Assembly (NCBI GenBank): GCA_965221575.1
Contig: CBDCSM010000014.1
Coordinates: forward strand, 124,001 to 188,000
DNA: 64,000 nt
From: JAPPHA01 sp965221575
GTDB taxonomy: Bacteria > Pseudomonadota > Alphaproteobacteria > Rhodobacterales > Rhodobacteraceae
Reading direction: 5' to 3'
Within the stretch, counting starts at the first letter, position 1. Each line of letters opens with the position of its first letter. The notes under the pieces were generated by a model. The model was not told the DNA's origin. It did no database searches and saw only the letters and a list, made by a program, of their open reading frames with translations. Shown one piece after another: positions 35,179-44,286 of this stretch. The translations under genes and the position numbers were made by a program.

Positions 35179-35618
35179 GGGGTGACGATCTGCCTGACGA
35201 CGATCAGATCGTCCGCTATGTCAAGCCAAGCATGATTCAGGAAGACGGGCATCCAGACGGATCAGAGTTCCGACTGCGTCCCGGTCGTCCGGATGATGTT
35301 GGGCTGTCAGTCAATTGGCTTGAGGCGTTCGGGCAGGATAAGAACCATCAACTGGCCGAAGTTCGGCGCTTGTGCCGCCTGACATTGCGACCATCCGGTC
35401 GTTTTGCCGAATTGAATGTCGGCACAGTCAAGCGAAAGGTGGCAGAGGAATTGGAAACGTTGCGCATCGTCCACGATCCGCTCGAAGCGGAAGCGGAGTT
35501 CGATGCTGACACTTCGCATTCGGAGATAACAGGATTGCCACCAGGAGAATCCGATCAGGCATTTCTGGTAGGGGACTTGATTGCTGAGTGCGTTCTCGAC
35601 ATGCATCCTGCGTCTTGA
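35175..35618 (+). CDS. Uncharacterised small protein, third gene of the TIGR04255 operon
   Basis: A 147-residue acidic protein starting MRGDDLPDDDQIVRYVKPS. Motifs that look conserved rather than random are FRLRPGRPDDVGLSVNWLEAF, LCRLTLRPSGRFAELNVG and DADTSHSEITGLPPGESDQAFLVGDLIAECV. The histidine/serine pair in TSHSEI and the acidic GDLIAEC end could be functional. I recall similar small proteins in other bacteria but no assigned role. The start was set at the ATG overlapping the previous stop, because the open frame further upstream lies inside the middle gene. Confidence 0.75.
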   Translation: MRGDDLPDDDQIVRYVKPSMIQEDGHPDGSEFRLRPGRPDDVGLSVNWLEAFGQDKNHQLAEVRRLCRLTLRPSGRFAELNVGTVKRKVAEELETLRIVHDPLEAEAEFDADTSHSEITGLPPGESDQAFLVGDLIAECVLDMHPAS

Positions 35619-35981
35619 AACGTCTGTGAAAGATAAAGCCGCACACGAATCTGATCGCACAACTCCTGGTCCTGCTACCCCTACCAAAGAAAGGGTTACC
35701 CCTCTCCTACCGTAAAGTCGGGATACGAATTCGAGGTTACCAATTGCATGTTCCATAGACTTCCGGCGGTGAATTGCACAACAATCGAATTGAGAATTTG
35801 GGGTTTGGCACTGATTGGCTTGCGGAAACAAGGGAAAGTCGTAGCCTGATCAGAGCCTCCGTAAAGTCATGATGACAATACCAGCTGACGATATCCCAAA
35901 CCGTTGCGGCACACCTGAAGATCGACGACCACGCCAGCCCAACTCCGCTACCGCCGGAGTTTGCGGGAATTTTCACCGTAC
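35619..35981. other. Right flank of the insert, before the AEC transporter gene
   Basis: About 360 bases with no gene. The ten-base word CCGTAAAGTC occurs twice, at 35710-35719 and 35859-35868. At 35941-35961 there is a hairpin (AACTCCG, seven-base loop, CGGAGTT) about 20 bases before the AEC start. Composition returns to the high-G+C host pattern within this stretch, so it probably holds the insert boundary. Confidence 0.5.
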
Positions 35982-36911
35982 ATGAGTGACATTTTTCTTC
36001 GAATCTTGCCATTTTTTCTCGTCATCGGATGCGGATACCTGGCAGCCGCATTTCGTTTTTTCAGTTCGGAAGCGACAGACTGGTTGTCCCGGTTCGTCTT
36101 CTATTTCGCCCTTTCGGCCATGTTGTTCCGGTTTGCGGCAACGTTGCCGCTGCCCGACATATTCGATTCCCGTTTCGCCCTGGCCTACCTGTCCGCATGC
36201 GTCATCCTGTACGTCCTGGTCATCACCGTTGGCCTCTTCAGGGGAGAAGGATTGGCGGTCGCCGCTCTCGAATCCCAGTGCGCGATCATAGGCAACACCG
36301 GTTTCCTCGGCCTTCCGATGCTCGTGGCGCTCCTTGGAAACGCGGCGGCCGGCCCTGTACTCCTGACCCTTGCAATCGATCTCATCATCTTCAGCAGCCT
36401 CGTGGTGATGATCATCACGGTTTCGCGCGAAGGCCGGTTCAGCCTGACGTCGGTCCTTCGCGTCCTCGGCGGTGTCATCCGAAATCCCATGGTCGTCTCG
36501 ATTTCCGCCGGGATCATCTGGTCCGCCTTTCGCCTGCCTCTCGTCGGCCCCTTCGATGCATTCCTCGAATTGCTCGCAGGGGCCGCGACACCCGCGGCCC
36601 TGTTCGCGATCGGCGCTTCGCTCGCGTTTCACAAGGCGCGCCGAATCGGGATTTCCCTGTGGCTGGCGGGCGCCAAGCTGGTGCTGCATCCGCTCCTGGT
36701 CGCGTTCTTCGCCATCCTGGTATTTTCGGTCAATCCCTTCGCGGCCGGTGTCATGATCGCCGCCGCCGCCATGCCGACGGCAGGCAACATCTTCCTGCTG
36801 GCCAATCATTACCGCGTCGCCGAGGCCCGGGTTTCGTCCGTCATCCTCTTTTCGACCTGCGCCAGCATCGTCACGCTGAGCCTTGCGATCTCTCTGGTTC
36901 CCAACCAGTGA
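35982..36911 (+). CDS. AEC family transporter (auxin efflux carrier superfamily)
   Basis: A 309-residue inner-membrane carrier with about ten hydrophobic helices in a 5+5 arrangement. Family members move malonate, malate or other small organic anions or amino acids; the substrate here is unknown. The family motif region CAIIGNTGFLGLPMLVALLG (about 105-124) and its C-terminal counterpart AAAAMPTAGNIFLLANHY are present. The ATG leading into MSDIFLRILPFF was preferred over a TTG seven codons upstream. It lies about 90 bases before fghA in the same direction. Confidence 0.87.
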   Translation: MSDIFLRILPFFLVIGCGYLAAAFRFFSSEATDWLSRFVFYFALSAMLFRFAATLPLPDIFDSRFALAYLSACVILYVLVITVGLFRGEGLAVAALESQCAIIGNTGFLGLPMLVALLGNAAAGPVLLTLAIDLIIFSSLVVMIITVSREGRFSLTSVLRVLGGVIRNPMVVSISAGIIWSAFRLPLVGPFDAFLELLAGAATPAALFAIGASLAFHKARRIGISLWLAGAKLVLHPLLVAFFAILVFSVNPFAAGVMIAAAAMPTAGNIFLLANHYRVAEARVSSVILFSTCASIVTLSLAISLVPNQ

Positions 36912-37002
36912 ATGCCGTATTCAGAATCGAACGGGGCAACCGGGCGCCTGATCCGGCCTGGCCCCTGTCAACGGATCAACGGGCGCGGAAAGAGGGCGGG
37001 TG

Positions 37003-37842
37003 ATGTCAATGGAAACGGTATCTGAAAACGTCTGTTTCGGAGGTGTGCAGGGCGTCTATCGCCATGAATCCTCCGCGTGCAATTGCGCGATGACGTTCGG
37101 GCTCTATCTGCCGCCTGCTGCCGAGCGGAAAGACGTCCCGGTCCTTTGGTATCTCTCCGGTCTGACCTGTACCCACGAAAACGCGATGATCAAGGCCGGC
37201 GCGCAGGGCTGGGCGGCCCGGCACGGAATCGCGGTGATCTTTCCGGACACCTCTCCCAGGGGCGACGGAGTTGCGGACGACGAAGAATACGATCTCGGAC
37301 AGGGAGCCGGCTTCTATGTCGATGCCACCGAGTCACCGTGGTCGCCGCATTTCAGGATGTGGGATTACGTGACCAGGGAGTTGCCTGAACTGGTGTTCGG
37401 CGAATTCAGGCTCGACCAGGGTTCACAGGGCATCACCGGTCACTCCATGGGAGGTCACGGTGCGCTTACCGCCGCCATGACCTTTCCCGATACCTATCGA
37501 TCGGTTTCAGCCTTGGCGCCGATCGCCAACCCGACTCGATCGGCCATGGGCCGCAAGCAATTCGCCGCCTACCTCGGCCAGGATCCCGACAGGTGGTCGC
37601 CCCACGATTCGACGGTGCTGATGCGGAAGAAAGGCTATCCTGGACGGATACTTATCGACCAGGGTGAAGCTGACCCGTTCCTGGAACACCTTGCGCCTTC
37701 GGCGCTGGCCGATGCCATCTCGTCAGTCGGCCAGGATGCGGAATTCCGGATGCACAAACGCTACGATCACAGCTATTTTTTTGTCGCCTCATTCATGGAA
37801 GATCATGTCCGTCATCACGCCGAACAACTTCACGCGGGGTAG
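37003..37842 (+). CDS. fghA: S-formylglutathione hydrolase
   Basis: FghA hydrolyses S-formylglutathione to formate and glutathione, the step after AdhI in formaldehyde detoxification. The 279-residue esterase-D type alpha/beta hydrolase has the nucleophile Ser148 in GHSMGGHGAL, the acid in LIDQGEADPFLE and the histidine in YDHSYFF. The N-terminal CFGGVQGVYRHES and LSGLTCTHEN are typical. The first ATG after the GAGGGCGG ribosome-binding site was chosen; a second ATG two codons later is possible. Confidence 0.95.
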   Translation: MSMETVSENVCFGGVQGVYRHESSACNCAMTFGLYLPPAAERKDVPVLWYLSGLTCTHENAMIKAGAQGWAARHGIAVIFPDTSPRGDGVADDEEYDLGQGAGFYVDATESPWSPHFRMWDYVTRELPELVFGEFRLDQGSQGITGHSMGGHGALTAAMTFPDTYRSVSALAPIANPTRSAMGRKQFAAYLGQDPDRWSPHDSTVLMRKKGYPGRILIDQGEADPFLEHLAPSALADAISSVGQDAEFRMHKRYDHSYFFVASFMEDHVRHHAEQLHAG

Positions 37843-37935
37843 CGCGCTCTGCCGGGACCCCGTCGGCCCAGGGAACGGGCTTGCCGGGCCCGTTCCACGG
37901 AACCGCCCGCCGACGCCGATTACCGGAGCCTGACG

Positions 37936-38595
37936 ATGGCCTTGAGCATCGACCAGACCGGCGTGTCAGCCGTCGTTTTCGACATCGGGAACGTACTTGT
38001 CGGCTGGGAGCCGGAGGCGATGTTCGATCGCGTTATCGGTCCCGAGCGGCGCAGACAGCTATTCAACCGCGTTGATATCGACGCCATGAATACCAGCATG
38101 GATCGGGGCGCACCGTTCCGGGAGACGGTCTACCAGACCGCGGAGGCTCATCCGGAATTTGCCCGCGAAATCCGCCTCTGGCATGATCGCTGGATCGAAA
38201 TGTTCAGGCCGGTTCATCGGCATTCCGTTCACTTGCTTCGCGCGCTCAGGAACCGCGGCGTACCAGTCTTCGCCCTGTCCAACTTCGGCAAGGAAACCAT
38301 CAGGATCGCGGATGTTGAAATGCCTTTTCTCTTGGAGTTCGACCAACGGTTCATTTCCGGCGAACTGGGGTGTCTCAAGCCAGAACCCGAGATCTACAGG
38401 ATCGTCGAACAGGAATGCGGACACGCCCCCGACCAGCTGCTCTTCACGGACGATCGGAACGAGAACATCCTTGGAGCCACGAATCGCGGGTGGCAGGGTC
38501 ACGTGTTTGAAACTCCCTCCGGATTCGCCGAATGCCTGGTGAAACATGGTCTCCTCGACAGGGAGGAAGCCTTTCCCGATGAAGGCGGGTCTTGA
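37936..38595 (+). CDS. HAD family hydrolase (HAD-IA phosphatase)
   Basis: This 219-residue haloacid dehalogenase-type hydrolase probably removes phosphate from a small metabolite. Motif I is VVFDIGNVL (Asp16), motif II ALSNF, motif III the lysine in GCLKPEPEIY, and motif IV LFTDDRNENILGA. The helical cap lies after motif I (about 22-95). The second acid usual two residues after the nucleophile is replaced by Gly (DIG), as in YihX-type sugar-1-phosphatases. It starts a tight run with the cyclodeaminase-like gene one base downstream. Confidence 0.88.
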   Translation: MALSIDQTGVSAVVFDIGNVLVGWEPEAMFDRVIGPERRRQLFNRVDIDAMNTSMDRGAPFRETVYQTAEAHPEFAREIRLWHDRWIEMFRPVHRHSVHLLRALRNRGVPVFALSNFGKETIRIADVEMPFLLEFDQRFISGELGCLKPEPEIYRIVEQECGHAPDQLLFTDDRNENILGATNRGWQGHVFETPSGFAECLVKHGLLDREEAFPDEGGS

Positions 38596-38596
38596 G

Positions 38597-39556
38597 ATGG
38601 ACGTTGCCCTGGTCGACCCCGGCTCGATCGAACCGCATCTCGAGTGGGGCGAAGTCGTCGATGCGATCAGGAGCGGGCATACCCTGCCGCGGGCAAGAAT
38701 TGCGGACAACCTGGTTCAGCGGGGACACGACGGCCTGCTGTTGCGTTCAGCCTGGATTGACGGCCTCGGCTCCGTGGTAAAGTTCGCCACCATCTTCCCG
38801 GGGAACGACGACCTCGGCATTCCAACGATACATGGCAGTGTCACCCTTTTTGACGACAGGACGGGCGTAACGGAGGCATTCCTTGATTTCCACCAGGTAA
38901 CCAAGTGGAAAACTGCCGCGGATTCCCTTCTCGGCGCCCAACTTCTGGCCCGAAAGGACTCGCGGTCAGTCCTGATCATTGGCGCAGGCACGGTCGCGAG
39001 GTCCATGGTCCACGCGTACGGGAGTCACTATCAGGAATGCCGTTTCATGGTGTGGAACCGGACGGTTGCCCGGGCCGAAGACATGAAGGCCGTGTGCTCG
39101 TCGTTGGCGGACATCGAAGTGGTCACGAACATCGAGGCCGCGGTCGCCAAGGCCGACATCATCTGTTGCGCAACCATGTCAGCGGAGCCGGTCCTGTCAG
39201 GCCGCTGGTTGAAACCCGGGCAGCACCTAGATCTGATCGGATCCTTCCGGCCCGATACGCGTGAAGTTGACGACGACGCGATCCTGCGCTCCAGCCTGTT
39301 CGTCAACAGTCTCGAGACAACGCTCGGCAAGTCCGGCGAGATCATCATTCCTCTGAAGACCGGGGTCATTACGCGAGACCGGATTCTGGGCGACCTTTAC
39401 GATCTCGTCGCGGGCAGGATCGGACGCACCTCGCGTGACGAGATCACGCTCTACAAGAATGGCGGCGGCGCACATCTTGACCTGATGACGGCACGCCACC
39501 TGCTCGACAAATGGACGACGGTCCGCGGGAACACAGGCGCTCGAGATGATTGCTGA
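38597..39556 (+). CDS. Ornithine cyclodeaminase / mu-crystallin family protein
   Basis: This 319-residue NAD(P)-dependent protein is of the OCD/alanine dehydrogenase/ketimine reductase fold. The dinucleotide loop is IIGAGTVARSMVHAYG. The substrate half has VKFATIFPGNDDLGIPTIHG, where the lysine is the expected catalytic residue, and FLDFHQVTKWKTAADS. The family covers ornithine cyclodeaminase, ectoine-pathway enzymes and ketimine reductases, so exact chemistry is open. The start MDVALVD follows AAGGCGGG at good spacing, one base after the HAD stop. Its end overlaps the dioxygenase gene by 11 bases. Confidence 0.87.
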   Translation: MDVALVDPGSIEPHLEWGEVVDAIRSGHTLPRARIADNLVQRGHDGLLLRSAWIDGLGSVVKFATIFPGNDDLGIPTIHGSVTLFDDRTGVTEAFLDFHQVTKWKTAADSLLGAQLLARKDSRSVLIIGAGTVARSMVHAYGSHYQECRFMVWNRTVARAEDMKAVCSSLADIEVVTNIEAAVAKADIICCATMSAEPVLSGRWLKPGQHLDLIGSFRPDTREVDDDAILRSSLFVNSLETTLGKSGEIIIPLKTGVITRDRILGDLYDLVAGRIGRTSRDEITLYKNGGGAHLDLMTARHLLDKWTTVRGNTGARDDC

Positions 39557-40352
39557 CGAATTGATCAAGGCCTATGACCGCGACGGCGCCATCCTTTTGA
39601 GAGGAGTCTTCGACGACTGGATCGAGACGATCGAAGCCGGGATAGCCAGGAATATTGAAAACCCCGGTCCCTATGCCTCGGAAAACGCCGTCAAGGACGG
39701 CGAAGGCCGTTTCTTCGACGATTATTGCAACTGGACCCGCATCCCGGAGTTCGAAAGGATGGTCAGGGACAGTTGCGCAGGTGAAATCGCCGCTCGCGTG
39801 ATGAGTTCGAGCACGGCACGTTTCTTCCATGACCACGTGCTGGTCAAGGAATCCGGAACGTTCAAGGAGACTCCCTGGCACCAGGACGCGCCCTATTATT
39901 TCGTCGACAGCGATCAGACCGTCAGCATGTGGATCCCGGTCGATGCGGTTCACTCGGCCAGCTTGCGTCTCATCGCGGGTTCCCACCAGTGGGAACGCAT
40001 GGTCAGGCCGGTCAGCTGGGCGGACGACAGCGACTTCTATGACAAGGGCGAGGCCGGGGACTGGATTCCCGTACCGGACCCGGATGTTTCACCCGGGGAC
40101 ATGCGTGTCCTCGAATGGCGGATGGAACCCGGTGATGCCGTCCTGTTTCACTTCCGGACGCTGCACGGTGCCAGGGGGAATCCGGGCAGTCAGCAGCGAC
40201 GAGTTCTTTCACTGCGCTGGTTCGGTGACGACGCGCGTTTCGTATCCCGCCCTGGTCGAACATCACCGCCGTTCCCAGGTCATGGTATGACCGAAGGAGA
40301 GCAACTCAGGGAGGACTGGTTTCCGGTCATCTGGAGAGCCGAGAAAACGTGA
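39546..40352 (+). CDS. Phytanoyl-CoA dioxygenase (PhyH) family protein
   Basis: A 268-residue Fe(II)/2-oxoglutarate-dependent oxygenase. The iron ligands are His112 and Asp114 in PWHQDAPYY and His207 in TLHGARGN; Arg219 is placed to bind 2-oxoglutarate. Family members hydroxylate fatty acyl groups, ectoine or amino-acid-like substrates. Its overlap with the cyclodeaminase-like gene suggests an amino acid derivative as substrate here; that is inference. It lies about 75 bases before selO, although the frame shared with selO's upstream region is not counted. Confidence 0.88.
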   Translation: MIADELIKAYDRDGAILLRGVFDDWIETIEAGIARNIENPGPYASENAVKDGEGRFFDDYCNWTRIPEFERMVRDSCAGEIAARVMSSSTARFFHDHVLVKESGTFKETPWHQDAPYYFVDSDQTVSMWIPVDAVHSASLRLIAGSHQWERMVRPVSWADDSDFYDKGEAGDWIPVPDPDVSPGDMRVLEWRMEPGDAVLFHFRTLHGARGNPGSQQRRVLSLRWFGDDARFVSRPGRTSPPFPGHGMTEGEQLREDWFPVIWRAEKT

Positions 40353-40426
40353 AAGCGGGACATGCCGGCAGGAGGCCAGCGTCACCTGCCAGCTGCAGCA
40401 AGGCTTCCGGCCGGTCAGGCACACCA

Positions 40427-41935
40427 ATGCAGCACCTTCCATTTGACAACAGTTATTCCCGGCTGCCGCCGCGGTTCTTCGCGCGCGTTCAGCCGGACCG
40501 GTCACCTGATCCGTACCTGATCCGGCTGAACCACGAGTTGGCAGATGAGATTGGTCTTGATTCCAGCTGGCTGGAATCAGCCGCGGGTCTCGCGATGCTT
40601 TCCGGGCAGGACCTTCCCGCCGAAGTGGAGTCCATTGCGATGGCCTATGCCGGTCACCAGTTCGGCGGCTGGGTTCCGCAACTCGGGGACGGCCGGGCCC
40701 TGCTGCTCGGTGAAGTCGTCGGGCCGGACGAAATCCGCCGCGACATCCAGCTCAAGGGATCCGGCCGCACTCCGTTTTCGCGCATGGGCGACGGCAAGGC
40801 CCCGCTCGGGCCCGTGCTCCGGGAATTCATCGTCAGCGAAGCCATGGCCTCGCTTGGCGTCCCCACGTCTCGGTCGCTGGCTGCCGTCGCCACCGGCGAA
40901 ACCGTCTACCGGGAACGACCGCTCCCCGGGGCCGTTCTCACCCGGGTTGCCCAGAGCCATGTCCGTGTCGGTACGTTCCAGTATTTTCACGCCCGAAATG
41001 ACCGGGACGGCGTCAGGGCGCTGGCCGACTACGCTCTCGAGCGGCATTTTCCCGGTGCGGGAGACACCGGGCCGCCCTACCGCCGGCTCCTCGACGAAGT
41101 CATCCGGCGCCAGGCGTCGTTGATAGCCCGCTGGATGGGGCTTGGATTCATCCACGGCGTCATGAACACCGACAACATGCAGATTGCCGGCGAGACGATC
41201 GACTACGGGCCCTGCGCATTCATGGAAGCATTCCATCCCGGAACGGTCTTCAGTTCGATTGATCACAGGGGCCGCTACTCCTGGGTGAACCAGCCGGCCA
41301 TCGCGGAGTGGAATCTCGCGCGATTCGCGGAAACACTGCTGCCGCTTCTCGATGCCACCGACCAGGAATCGGCCCTGGCGGAAGCCCGTGCGGCTCTTTC
41401 GGAATTCGGGGTGGCATTTTCCGCCGAACTGTCTGCAGTTTTCAGGAGAAAACTGGGACTCGACGACGGTCGGGACGATGACGGCACCAAACAGTTCATC
41501 GATTCGACGTTTTCGGTCATGGCGGCGCAGAAGGTCGACTTTACGTGCTTTTTCAGGGAATTGACCCGGGTCGCGGACAGGCTGTTCCGTGGCCGGAGAC
41601 CCGCCAAACGTGGTCCGCCGGATACATTTCGTGAGCTTTTCGCCGACCCGTCGGCCGCCGATTCATGGTTTGAAGACTGGAAACCCCACTTCGCGCCGGA
41701 TTCCTCGTCCGCTCCCCAGAGGGCCACCACCATGCAACGCGTGAACCCGGTTCTCATTCCGCGAAACCACCGGGTGGAGGAAGCGATTCGTGACGCCACG
41801 ACCGGCGATTTCGAGGCATTTCACCGGCTGGTCGACGCCCTGAAATCGCCGTACCGGGAGCAGCAGGAACATTCGGACCTGGAACGACCGGCGCGAAAGG
41901 ACGAAATGGTTCACCAGACATTCTGCGGAACGTGA
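40427..41935 (+). CDS. selO: Protein adenylyltransferase SelO (YdiU family)
   Basis: SelO is a pseudokinase-fold enzyme that binds ATP upside-down and transfers AMP to protein hydroxyls, linked to redox stress. The 502-residue protein carries the family signature YAGHQFGGWVPQLGDGRA (74-91), Lys110 in QLKGSGRTPFSR, and FIHGVMNTDNMQIAGETIDYGPCAFME with Asp249 and Asp259. It ends in HQTFCGT, so a cysteine sits near the C-terminus where selenocysteine lies in animal SelO. The ATG leading into MQHLPFDNSYSRLP was chosen; the upstream frame is unlike the family. Confidence 0.94.
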   Translation: MQHLPFDNSYSRLPPRFFARVQPDRSPDPYLIRLNHELADEIGLDSSWLESAAGLAMLSGQDLPAEVESIAMAYAGHQFGGWVPQLGDGRALLLGEVVGPDEIRRDIQLKGSGRTPFSRMGDGKAPLGPVLREFIVSEAMASLGVPTSRSLAAVATGETVYRERPLPGAVLTRVAQSHVRVGTFQYFHARNDRDGVRALADYALERHFPGAGDTGPPYRRLLDEVIRRQASLIARWMGLGFIHGVMNTDNMQIAGETIDYGPCAFMEAFHPGTVFSSIDHRGRYSWVNQPAIAEWNLARFAETLLPLLDATDQESALAEARAALSEFGVAFSAELSAVFRRKLGLDDGRDDDGTKQFIDSTFSVMAAQKVDFTCFFRELTRVADRLFRGRRPAKRGPPDTFRELFADPSAADSWFEDWKPHFAPDSSSAPQRATTMQRVNPVLIPRNHRVEEAIRDATTGDFEAFHRLVDALKSPYREQQEHSDLERPARKDEMVHQTFCGT

Positions 41936-41995
41936 AGACGGAAACCGTTCGGGGCAGCGGTCCGGGCAACCATTCGAACAGCAGGGAACGGGCGC

Positions 41996-43000
41996 ATGGC
42001 GACGGAACACGATGCGAGCATGATGAAAAACCTCTACTGGTGGGGGATTCCGACACTGTTCCGATGTGCGGCCGCCGAACCCGAAGGACACGACATCGTT
42101 CTCGCCGGTGTCCCCCATTCGACGGGAAACGGGACCACGGAAAGGGACCAACACCTTGGGCCCCGGGCAGTCAGGAACGTCTCTGCTCTCCAGCGGAGGG
42201 TTCACGGCTCCTTCGGTATCGACCCCTGGTCATCCGCACGGATCTGCGACGCCGGGGACGTGCCCCTGCCGAGAGCGAACGACAACGAGGATTGTATCGA
42301 GAGAATCACGTCCTTTTTCGAGAGGATCGACCGGGCGGGAGCCCGCCCCGTATCGATCGGCGGCGACCACTCGATTACCGGTGGAATACTCCAAACGCTC
42401 GGAGGAGGACAGGTCGCGGAAGGGCAGCCGGTCTCCCTCCTGCACCTTGACGCCCACACGGATGTATTCACGAAGGTCGACCACTTTCTCGGCGCCCGGA
42501 AATCGGCCGCGCACTGGGCGGCCTACCTCGTCGACCAGGGCCAGGTGGCCCCGGGCCGGTCCATTCAGGTTGGTCTTCGCGGGCATCCGAGAACACTCGA
42601 CTGGCTGCAGCCGGCGTACGACTACGGGTACAACATCGTGACGATGGCAGACGTGCGCACGCGCGGCATTGCCGACGTCGTCTCCGAGATCCGGGACTGC
42701 CTGGACGGCCACCCGGTCTACGTGACGTTCGATCTCGATTGCCTCGATCCATCCGTTGCGCCAGGCGTCGCCAACATCGAGCCAGGGGTCAGGGGTTTCT
42801 CGATCGACGAAGCCGTGGAGCTTCTTCATTCGGTCAGGGGCATGAACATTGTCGGGGGAGACGTCGTCTGCCTGATGCCGACCAAGGACAGTCCGAACCA
42901 GATCACTGCCATGGTCGCGGCATCCATAATGTTCGAAATGATCGCCCTGATCGCGGAAAGAACGGGGACCACCAAGGCACACGTCGCGTCGTCGCGCTGA
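41996..43000 (+). CDS. Agmatinase / arginase family ureohydrolase
   Basis: A 334-residue dimanganese ureohydrolase releasing urea from a guanidino compound (agmatine, guanidinobutyrate or similar). Metal ligands are His125 in IGGDHS, the Asp152/His154/Asp156 set in HLDAHTD, and the two aspartates in TFDLDCLDPS. The GVPHSTGNGTTER and GPRAVR motifs at 38-60 are typical of agmatinases. It lies on the same strand after selO and downstream of the cyclodeaminase-like gene, consistent with arginine/ornithine or guanidine metabolism. Substrate preference cannot be read from the sequence. Confidence 0.9.
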   Translation: MATEHDASMMKNLYWWGIPTLFRCAAAEPEGHDIVLAGVPHSTGNGTTERDQHLGPRAVRNVSALQRRVHGSFGIDPWSSARICDAGDVPLPRANDNEDCIERITSFFERIDRAGARPVSIGGDHSITGGILQTLGGGQVAEGQPVSLLHLDAHTDVFTKVDHFLGARKSAAHWAAYLVDQGQVAPGRSIQVGLRGHPRTLDWLQPAYDYGYNIVTMADVRTRGIADVVSEIRDCLDGHPVYVTFDLDCLDPSVAPGVANIEPGVRGFSIDEAVELLHSVRGMNIVGGDVVCLMPTKDSPNQITAMVAASIMFEMIALIAERTGTTKAHVASSR

Positions 43001-43117
43001 CCTCAATCAACCATCCGGACGGCCCGCCTGGCGTGTGGCGCCGGTGTGGCGCCGTTCACGCTGCGCGTGTTCCGCCCGGCACCAATGCATGCCTTTGATA
43101 CGATCCGTGGATCCGAA

Positions 43118-44149
43118 TTACCGGACGGGATTCCTCGGTCCGGTCGACATTCCCACAACCAGTTCCGTCTCCAGCAACACCTGGTCATTCCTGACCTGAT
43201 GGCCTTCGATCTGGCTCATCAGCAAGTTGACGGCTTTCTCGCCGGCTTCGCGGACCGAGGAACGAACCGCCGTAAAAATGGGAGGCGATTGCCTGTTCGA
43301 AAGGTAGGACAAGTCATCGTCGTACGCGATCAGGGACACGTCCCCCGGCAATTCCAGGTCGCTGTCGTGTATTGCACGCCGGGCTCCGATCGCCGACATC
43401 ACCGATGCCGCCAGGAATGCCGTCGCCGGGTTTTGCAGTTCCAGCATCGCTTTCGCGGCAGCGTAACCGTTGGCTTCGGTCATGTCGCCGCTGGTTTGCA
43501 GGTCGGAATGCGGATCGATCCCGGCCGCGTGCAGCGCCTGGAGATAACCGTTCAACCTGCGGTGAGCGAAATCGAAATCCTGGCGTCCGTTGATCAGCCC
43601 AATTCGCCGATGCCCCATGTGCGCGAGGAAGGTGGTTGCCTGCTCGAAGGCTCGATGGTTGTTCACATCGACCCACGAATACGGAATGGACACGCCCGAT
43701 GAACGGCCGTGCACGACGAATTTCAGCCCCAGCTCCTTGAGCAACTCGATTCTCTCGTCATGCACCCTCGGGCTTTGCAATATGATGCCGGCGACGCTGC
43801 CCTGCGCCTTCAGTTTCCTGAAGACGCTTTCCTCGCTGCTCTGGCCCGCGATCGTCAGGTTGATACTGTATCCTCTCGCGGCGCCGGCTTCGGCCGCCCC
43901 TGAAATGAAGTCCCCGAAAATCGGATTGACCAATTCGTACCCGTTGCTCGACGAAAGTACATGGCCAATGCTGTAGGACCTGCCCAACGCCAGGGCGCGC
44001 GCGCGCAGGTTGGGCTGGTACCCATGAATTCGCGCGGCCTCGCTGACTTTCCGGCGTGTCTTTTCGCTGACCTCGGGATAGCCGCTCAGCGCCCTGCTCA
44101 CGGTTGTCGGGGACAAGCCCAGGAAATTCGAGAATTCTTTTAGGTTCAT
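43118..44149 (-). CDS. aglR: LacI family regulator of the alpha-glucoside operon, AglR-like
   Basis: A 343-residue repressor. The DNA-binding headpiece (1-60) has LKEFSNFLGLSPTTVSRALSG and the hinge-helix region EAARIHGYQPNLRARALALG. The rest is a periplasmic-binding-protein-like ligand domain (IGHVLSS start, GRRIGLINGR-type core). It is divergent from aglEFGAK, the standard arrangement in rhizobia and Rhodobacterales. A LacI-type operator starts ten bases before its ATG and another lies before aglE, so it should repress both directions until an alpha-glucoside or derivative binds. Confidence 0.9.
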   Translation of the reverse strand: MNLKEFSNFLGLSPTTVSRALSGYPEVSEKTRRKVSEAARIHGYQPNLRARALALGRSYSIGHVLSSSNGYELVNPIFGDFISGAAEAGAARGYSINLTIAGQSSEESVFRKLKAQGSVAGIILQSPRVHDERIELLKELGLKFVVHGRSSGVSIPYSWVDVNNHRAFEQATTFLAHMGHRRIGLINGRQDFDFAHRRLNGYLQALHAAGIDPHSDLQTSGDMTEANGYAAAKAMLELQNPATAFLAASVMSAIGARRAIHDSDLELPGDVSLIAYDDDLSYLSNRQSPPIFTAVRSSVREAGEKAVNLLMSQIEGHQVRNDQVLLETELVVGMSTGPRNPVR

Positions 44150-44158
44150 GTCCCCTAC

Positions 44159-44175
44159 TTGTAACCGCTTTCAAT
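44159..44175. promoter_or_regulatory. LacI-type operator upstream of aglR
   Basis: TTGTAACCGCTTTCAAT has the central CG and the A/T-rich half-sites of LacI/GalR operators, with imperfect symmetry (TTGAAAG on one arm, TTGTAAC on the other). It sits ten bases upstream of the aglR start, as expected for autoregulation. Confidence 0.6.
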
Positions 44176-44286
44176 TCCTCCAAAGATACCCCTGACCCGC
44201 TTGTCAGGTCAATACAGGGCCGAATTATCCAAGAATCAGGTGTTTTCGGCATTGACTCCCATCGATTTCTGTAAATCATGAGGGAA

